Below are positions 59,515 through 64,000 of a stretch of DNA of 64,000 nucleotides, in pieces. The DNA is from Halalkalicoccus sp. CGA53 (GTDB lineage Archaea; Halobacteriota; Halobacteria; Halobacteriales; Halalkalicoccaceae): contig NZ_CP144125.1 of assembly GCF_036429475.1 (NCBI RefSeq), forward strand, positions 186,001 through 250,000, written 5' to 3'. Both the position numbers and the translations under genes were made by a program. The notes below the pieces were generated by a model, which was given only the letters and a program-made list of their open reading frames with translations, was not told the origin of the DNA and did no database searches. Every line of letters begins with the position of its first letter. The first letter of the stretch is position 1.

Positions 59515-61008
59515 TCACTCCTCCCCGCTGACTGGATCGACCTCGCTTCCCTCGACCCGTTCGTCGTCCACGATCGACTCCCGCCAGGTCCCTCGCAGGA
59601 ACCAGCCTCCGGCGACTACCGCACCGACGATGTGCCCGAGGCTCATCCCGACCCAGATGCCCGTCGCGCCCCAGCCGGCGACGAACGCCAGCAGGAAGAC
59701 CGCCGGCACGCGTACCCCCCAGAGGTTGAGCCACGAGAGCGCCATCGCGGTCTTCGTGTTGCCGGCGCCGCGAAACCCCCCGAGGACGACCTGCATCACG
59801 CCGATGAACGCGAACTCCACGGACCGGATCCGGAGGTACTCGGTCGCGAGCGAGACCGTCTCGGCGGCACCCTCGGTCTCGGCGCCGATGAAGACGGCGT
59901 TGATCGGTCGGGCGAGGACGACGGCGACGACGGCGACGAGCAGCAACACACCTCCGGCGGCGGTCGCGGAGAGCCCCACGGCTCGGCCGGCCCGATCCGG
60001 CCTCCCGGCTCCGAGGTTCTGACCGACGATCGTCTCGGTCGCCCGGGAGAGCCCGAGCGCCGGGAGGAAGACCAGCGAGATCAGCCGGTTTCCGAGGCCG
60101 TAGGCGGCGACGACGGGCGGGGCGAACGAGACGACCATCGCGGTGAGCACGACCAGCGCGAGCGCGTTCGCCGACTGTTCGAGCGAGGTCGGCACCCCCA
60201 ACCGAGTGATCTCCCAGACGTTCTCGGGGTCGAGACGGAGATGCGAGAGCGCCACGTCGGGACCCAGATCGGTGCCGAAGAGCACGTAGAACGCGAGCGC
60301 ACTCGCGACCCCGCGCGAGAAGACGGTGGCGATCGCAGCCCCCTCGATGCCGTAGCCCGAGAAGTCGGTCGCGGCGAACAGCGTCGCCTCGAGGTCCGTG
60401 AGCGAGAGCCAGACGAACAGCGGGTTCTCGTCGAAGCCGAAGATGAGAAACGGGTCGATGGCGACGTTGATGACGACGCTCACGAGCATCAGCCGCATCG
60501 GGAGCTGCGTGTTCCCGTAGCCGCGCATCAGCGCCTCGAAGACGTAGAACCCGAAGAGGAAGGGCAACCCGAGGAAGAAGATCCGCATGTAGTCCGCCGC
60601 GAGCGGGATGACGCGTTCCTCGGTGACGGCGTCGCTCGGGAGCAGCGCGAGTGCGGGTTCGGTGTAGAAGTAGCCGACGATCCCCAGCACGCAGGCGAGG
60701 ATGCCGACGAACGCGATGGTCTGGCCGGCGAACAGCCCCGCGGAGGCGTCGCTCTTCGCGCCGGTGTACTGAGCGACGAGGATGCTCCCGGCGGTCGTGA
60801 AGCCGCCGGCGATCGCGATCAGGAGGAAGACGAGCGGGAAGGCGAGGCTGATCGCGCCGACCGCGTCCGCAGAGAGCTGGCCGAGCCAGAGCGTGTCGGC
60901 GAGGTTGTAGGTGACCTGGAGCAGCTGAAAGACGACGATCGGCCACGCGAGCCGCAGCATCGGCCGGATCAACGAGCCGTCGGTCAACGATCGCTCGGAG
61001 CTGTCCAC
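59515..61008 (-). CDS. MATE-family multidrug/Na+ efflux transporter
   Basis: A 497-residue protein with two MATE repeats, about twelve helices. Typical stretches are LADTLWLGQLSADAVGAISL, FTTAGSILVAQYTGAKSDAS and GLGNRLISLVFLPALGLSRA, then TETIVGQNLGAGRPDRAGRA. It ends with an acidic cytoplasmic tail (ESIVDDERVEGSEVDPVSGE). MatE pumps export cationic compounds against Na+ or H+. The substrate is unknown. It is host DNA, starting 37 bases left of the tRNA's 5' side. Confidence 0.93.
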   Translation of the reverse strand: MDSSERSLTDGSLIRPMLRLAWPIVVFQLLQVTYNLADTLWLGQLSADAVGAISLAFPLVFLLIAIAGGFTTAGSILVAQYTGAKSDASAGLFAGQTIAFVGILACVLGIVGYFYTEPALALLPSDAVTEERVIPLAADYMRIFFLGLPFLFGFYVFEALMRGYGNTQLPMRLMLVSVVINVAIDPFLIFGFDENPLFVWLSLTDLEATLFAATDFSGYGIEGAAIATVFSRGVASALAFYVLFGTDLGPDVALSHLRLDPENVWEITRLGVPTSLEQSANALALVVLTAMVVSFAPPVVAAYGLGNRLISLVFLPALGLSRATETIVGQNLGAGRPDRAGRAVGLSATAAGGVLLLVAVVAVVLARPINAVFIGAETEGAAETVSLATEYLRIRSVEFAFIGVMQVVLGGFRGAGNTKTAMALSWLNLWGVRVPAVFLLAFVAGWGATGIWVGMSLGHIVGAVVAGGWFLRGTWRESIVDDERVEGSEVDPVSGEE

Positions 61009-61127
61009 TACGAACCGAAACGGTGTGTCGCGTGATCAACGCTCTGTTTCGACGCTCGCGGGTCACCGGAAAACGGCCGCTGGTCCGGCGGGAGGCGGGA
61101 AAACGGAACGATGGGCTCGCCCCGCGG

Positions 61128-61709
61128 TCAGGGAGTCTCTCTCGTCTCGAGGGTGAAGTCGGCTTTCGGGTAGGCGACGCAGGTGAGCACGTAGCCGTCC
61201 TCGAGTTCGGGCTCCTCGAGCATCTGCTGGTTGTCGTGGACGACGTACTCGCGGGAGTCGCCGTCGGCGACGCGTCCGCCACAGGAGACGCACTGGCCCT
61301 CCCGACAGGCGTAGGGAAGGTCCCAGCCCTCGTCCTCGCCGGCCTCGAGCAGCGTCTCGTTGTTCGCGACCTCGACCGTCGTGCCCTCCTTGGTGTACTC
61401 GATCTCGAAGTACTCGACCTCGTCCTCAGGGATATCCGCCGGCGAGGGTTCTTCCTCCACCTCCTCGCCGCCTTCGAGTTCGCCCTCCGCGTCCGCGCCG
61501 CCGGCGATCGCGCCCGCGGCGGCGCCGCCACCGATCGAGCGGTTCATCGGCTCGGGGAACTCCGTCTCCCGGACGGTCGCCGCCCGGTGTTCGAGCACGT
61601 CGTCGGCGATGTCGTCGGGGATCACGCGTTCGGTCCCCCGCGCGAAGTGGAAGACCACGACGACGAGGGTGAGAAAGACCCCGGCCGAGAGTGCGAGCAG
61701 ATCTACCAT
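61128..61709 (-). CDS. Membrane-anchored 2Fe-2S ferredoxin
   Basis: A 193-residue protein. The N-terminal helix (MVDLLALSAGVFLTLVVVVF) anchors it in the membrane, an acidic linker follows (ELEGGEEVEEEPSPADIPED), and then comes a plant-type ferredoxin domain with CREGQCVSCGG and the last cysteine in YVLTCVAYP (C-x4-C-x2-C...C). It should carry single electrons to a membrane or peripheral partner. Haloarchaea have several such ferredoxins; the partner is unknown. Confidence 0.88.
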   Translation of the reverse strand: MVDLLALSAGVFLTLVVVVFHFARGTERVIPDDIADDVLEHRAATVRETEFPEPMNRSIGGGAAAGAIAGGADAEGELEGGEEVEEEPSPADIPEDEVEYFEIEYTKEGTTVEVANNETLLEAGEDEGWDLPYACREGQCVSCGGRVADGDSREYVVHDNQQMLEEPELEDGYVLTCVAYPKADFTLETRETP

Positions 61710-61821
61710 GCGCGGGGCTTCGGAGCGGGGGAATAAGGTTATTGTGGATTGCGGTCCGGCGACGTGAGCGGTTCGGGTTCGCGATCGGCGCGGTCATGAC
61801 GTCGGCGGGCGAAGGGGCGTC

Positions 61822-62436
61822 ATGGACACGACGGTCGCAATCGTCCTCTACGAGGGCTTCGACGAACTGGACGCGATCGGCCCGTACGAGGTCGTCGAGA
61901 CAGCGCGCGCCTTCGGCGGCGAGATCCGGGCGACGCTCGGAACGCTCGATCCGGTCGAGACGGTGACCGCGAGCCACGGCCTCCGGGTCGCGGTCGACGG
62001 GACCCTCTCGGAGACCGAGTTCGACGTCCTGCTCGTCCCCGGTGGGGGCTGGTCGAGCCGTCCAGAACACGGCGCCTGGGGCGAGGCCGAACGCGGTGAC
62101 CTCCCCCAGAGGATCGCTGTAGCGCACGAGGAGGGCGCGACGGTCGCCTCGGTCTGTACCGGTGGAATGCTCCTCTCGCGTGCGGGCGTCCTCGACGGCA
62201 GGCCGGCGACGACCCACGCGAGCGCGCTCGCCGACCTCCGGGAGACGGACGCCGAGGTCGTGGAGGCACGCGTCGTCGACGACGGCGACGTGCTCACCGC
62301 GGGCGGGGTCACCTCGGGGCTCGACCTCGCCCTTCACCTCGTCGAACGCGAGTGCGGAGCGGAGCTCGCCGAGCGAGTGGCGACGGAACTGGAGTACGAC
62401 CGGCGCGAGGTCTACTCGTCGCGGACGACCTCGTGA
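61822..62436 (+). CDS. DJ-1/PfpI-family protein
   Basis: A 204-residue protein. The fold starts MDTTVAIVLYEGFDELDAIG, the acid Glu sits in GPYEVVETARAFGG, and the nucleophile elbow ASVCTGGMLLSRAG puts the reactive Cys at residue 112. Relatives are isonitrile hydratases, glyoxalase-like enzymes and chaperone-like hydrolases; which of these is unknown. It converges with the phosphogluconate dehydrogenase gene and the two coding ends overlap by 25 bases. Confidence 0.87.
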   Translation: MDTTVAIVLYEGFDELDAIGPYEVVETARAFGGEIRATLGTLDPVETVTASHGLRVAVDGTLSETEFDVLLVPGGGWSSRPEHGAWGEAERGDLPQRIAVAHEEGATVASVCTGGMLLSRAGVLDGRPATTHASALADLRETDAEVVEARVVDDGDVLTAGGVTSGLDLALHLVERECGAELAERVATELEYDRREVYSSRTTS

Positions 62437-63308
62437 CGGCCGAAGCCGTACCGGAGCCTGTTGCAGAGCCGACGCGAGAACCGGCCCTCGTTGCGCGAGT
62501 CGAAGCGCTCGGCGAGCGCCGCGTAGATCAGCGGGACCGGCACCTCCTGGGCCAGTGCCTCCTCGACGGTCCACGTCCCGGTCGAGCCGCCCTCGATCCG
62601 GTCGGCGACGGTCCCGAGGTCGCTCCCCTCCTCGGCGAACGCCTCCTCGCAGAGTTCGAGGAGCCACGATCGAATCACCGCGCCGTTGTTCCAGGTGCGC
62701 GCGACAGACTCGAGGTCGAGGTCGTACCGACCCTCGGCGAGCAGTTCGAACCCCTCGCCGTACGCTCCCATGAGCGCGTACTCGACGCCGTTGTGGACCA
62801 TCTTCACGTAGTGGCCAGCACCGCTCTCCCCCATCCGGGCGTGTCCCTCGGGACCGGTCGCGACGGCGTCGAAGACGGGGACGCACTCCTCGTAGGCCCA
62901 TTCGGGGCCACCGATCATGAGCGAGAACCCCTCCTCGGCGCTCGCCGGCCCGCCGGAGGTCCCGCAGTCGAGGTAGGTCCCCGAACAGGCCGCCGCGCGC
63001 TCGACCGAGCGCTCGAAGTGAGAGTTCCCGCCGTCGACGACCACGTCCGACTCCTCGAGGTGTGGATCGAGGTCCGCGAGGGTGGCGTCGACGGCGTCGC
63101 CCGCCGGGACCATCAGCCAGATCCGTTTCTCCTCGCCGAGGGCAGCACAGAGCTCCTCGATCGAGGATGCAGGTATCGCGCCCGCCTCCCCGACGGCCTC
63201 GACCGCCGCGTCCGAGAGGTCGTAGGCGACGACCTCGTGGCCGGCGGCGAGCGTTCTGTCGACGACGATCCGACCCATCCGCCCCAGTCCGGTGACGCCC
63301 AGTTGCAT
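62412..63308 (-). CDS. gnd: 6-phosphogluconate dehydrogenase (decarboxylating), short form
   Basis: A 298-residue protein, the short type of archaea and some bacteria (classic Gnd is about 470). Cofactor site: MQLGVTGLGRMGRIVVDRTL (G-x-G-x-x-G). Substrate and catalytic parts are GTSGGPASAEEGFSLMIGG, GAGHYVKMVHNGVEYALMGA with the catalytic Lys, and GSTGTWTVEEAL. It converts 6-phosphogluconate to ribulose 5-phosphate with CO2 release. The ATG at 63308 is chosen because the G-x-G-x-x-G loop must begin within the first ten residues. It gives pentose phosphates or NAD(P)H; NAD or NADP use cannot be decided here. Confidence 0.9.
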   Translation of the reverse strand: MQLGVTGLGRMGRIVVDRTLAAGHEVVAYDLSDAAVEAVGEAGAIPASSIEELCAALGEEKRIWLMVPAGDAVDATLADLDPHLEESDVVVDGGNSHFERSVERAAACSGTYLDCGTSGGPASAEEGFSLMIGGPEWAYEECVPVFDAVATGPEGHARMGESGAGHYVKMVHNGVEYALMGAYGEGFELLAEGRYDLDLESVARTWNNGAVIRSWLLELCEEAFAEEGSDLGTVADRIEGGSTGTWTVEEALAQEVPVPLIYAALAERFDSRNEGRFSRRLCNRLRYGFGRHEVVRDE

Positions 63309-63400
63309 ACCGGGTGGTATCGGGGGGTCGGCGTAGTGATTCCGGTCCGTCGCGGCGGAGCGGGCCACTTATTTTCACGTGTTCCCAACCGATCGATGAG

Positions 63401-64000
63401 ATGCCACACGACAGTGACGGCCGGTCGATACGGTACTCGCGACGAGGCGTCCTGCTCACGGGATCGGCGGTCAGCGCCACGGCGCTCGCCGGCTGTCTCG
63501 ACGACGATCAGGAGGAGACCGAACCGGACGACGGGACGGAGACGGACGCCGACGGCGCTGACGACGAGGACGACGGAGAGGTATCCGATGACGACGCGGA
63601 GGACGAGGAGGCAGACGACGACTACGACGTCGCCGACCAGCCGGAGGACGCGAGCGTCTCGTTCGTCGAGCCGGGCGACGGCGACACCGTCGAGACGCCG
63701 GTGCACTTTGAGTTCGAGACCGAGGGCTTCGAGCTCGCCTCCGTCGATGAGGACCCGGCGGTCGGCGAGGGCCACCTGCACGTCCTCGGCGAGGACGACT
63801 GTTATCCCGACGGCGAGGTCATCCCCGGACCGGCCGACGACCTGGAGGAGGACAACGAGGTATGGCACCTGAGCGACGGCTCGGACACCGCGGAGATCGA
63901 GATGGACCCCGGCGAGTACGACGTCTGCGTGCAGATCGGGGACACCCTCCACCGGGCGTTCGGCGAGACCGACGAGATCTCGATCACCGTCGTCGACGAG
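63401..64000 (+). CDS. Tat lipoprotein with DUF4399-like domain, 3' end beyond window
   Basis: The start MPHDSDGRSIRYSRRGVLLT has a twin-arginine motif, and the lipobox TALAGC directs lipidation at Cys32. A long Asp/Glu-rich linker (about 35-85) follows. The domain GHLHVLGEDDCYPDGEVIPG then NEVWHLSDGSDTAEIEMDPG, EYDVCVQIGDTLHRAFGETD matches the DUF4399 type (small extracellular beta domain). No stop is seen before base 64000, so the gene is incomplete here. Function unknown. Confidence 0.8.
   Translation, partial: MPHDSDGRSIRYSRRGVLLTGSAVSATALAGCLDDDQEETEPDDGTETDADGADDEDDGEVSDDDAEDEEADDDYDVADQPEDASVSFVEPGDGDTVETPVHFEFETEGFELASVDEDPAVGEGHLHVLGEDDCYPDGEVIPGPADDLEEDNEVWHLSDGSDTAEIEMDPGEYDVCVQIGDTLHRAFGETDEISITVVDE

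Noticed and set aside
59632-61035. 467-codon plus-strand frame opposite the MATE transporter
   Set aside because: Rich in Asp/Arg/Glu repeats with no motif; the minus strand encodes an obvious twelve-helix transporter.
61426-63480. 684-codon minus-strand frame across three genes
   Set aside because: It runs through ferredoxin, DJ-1 and gnd coding regions in the wrong frame, with repetitive Arg/Gly-rich sequence.

Overview
The window is haloarchaeal chromosome (class Halobacteria). Most of it (about 1-18 kb and 59.4-64 kb) is GC-rich coding DNA whose proteins are acidic, rich in D and E and poor in K. It carries typical haloarchaeal families: PAS/GAF/Bat-type HTH_10 regulators, halocyanin, UspA, a TrmB-like regulator, Tat lipoproteins and tiny zinc-ribbon proteins. 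I cannot name the genus from sequence alone.

Layout. (1) 0.2-18 kb, host core: stress, sensor and redox genes (UspA, two large Bat-like sensor-regulators, glutamate dehydrogenase, halocyanin, TVP38-like membrane protein, SDR, Lrp/AsnC, TrmB, C45 peptidase). This stretch also holds several broken genes: a frameshifted UspA, two fused dipeptide-transporter tails, a frameshifted PemK/MazF-like toxin beside an intact winged-helix partner, and an Mrr-type nuclease fragment with an in-frame stop. (2) 18,060-59,420, an accessory island of about 41.3 kb. Its ends are an exact 17-bp direct repeat; the right copy is the 3' end of an intact tRNA-Arg(CCG) gene at 59,406-59,477 (minus), and a tyrosine integrase sits just inside the left copy. 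(3) 59.5-64 kb, host core again: MATE exporter, membrane-anchored 2Fe-2S ferredoxin, DJ-1/PfpI protein, 6-phosphogluconate dehydrogenase, and the start of a DUF4399-like lipoprotein.

Inside the island, from left: integrase, alpha/beta hydrolase and an intact IS1595-family element; an HTH_10 regulator and an ASH-domain protein; an AT-rich phosphonate/phosphite-type uptake block (phnD-phnE-phnC, where phnE is a tandem fusion) with a HAD phosphatase, a histidine phosphatase and an MgtC/DUF4010 membrane protein; a TRAM protein; two adjacent metallo-beta-lactamase-fold enzymes; an insertion-sequence graveyard (34.6-37.7 and 39-42.8 kb, with IS4, IS5, IS6, three IS630 copies, IS1595 and a 147-bp MITE); an IclR regulator and a complete TRAP transporter (dctPQM). 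Last comes a recombination and replication module (46.5-59.2 kb): DUF6414-like protein, SF2 helicase with winged helix, a second tyrosine integrase, two serine recombinases, an overlapping operon of Cas4-like nuclease, element-encoded TFB and serine recombinase, and a run of unrecognised AT-rich genes ending at the tRNA.

The island looks composite: probably an integrated plasmid or virus-like module at the right, plus nutrient-uptake cargo and repeated IS insertions. The two least familiar gene groups are the nuclease-TFB-recombinase operon (53.1-55.9 kb) and the three-gene operon of unknown function next to the attachment site (57.0-59.2 kb).
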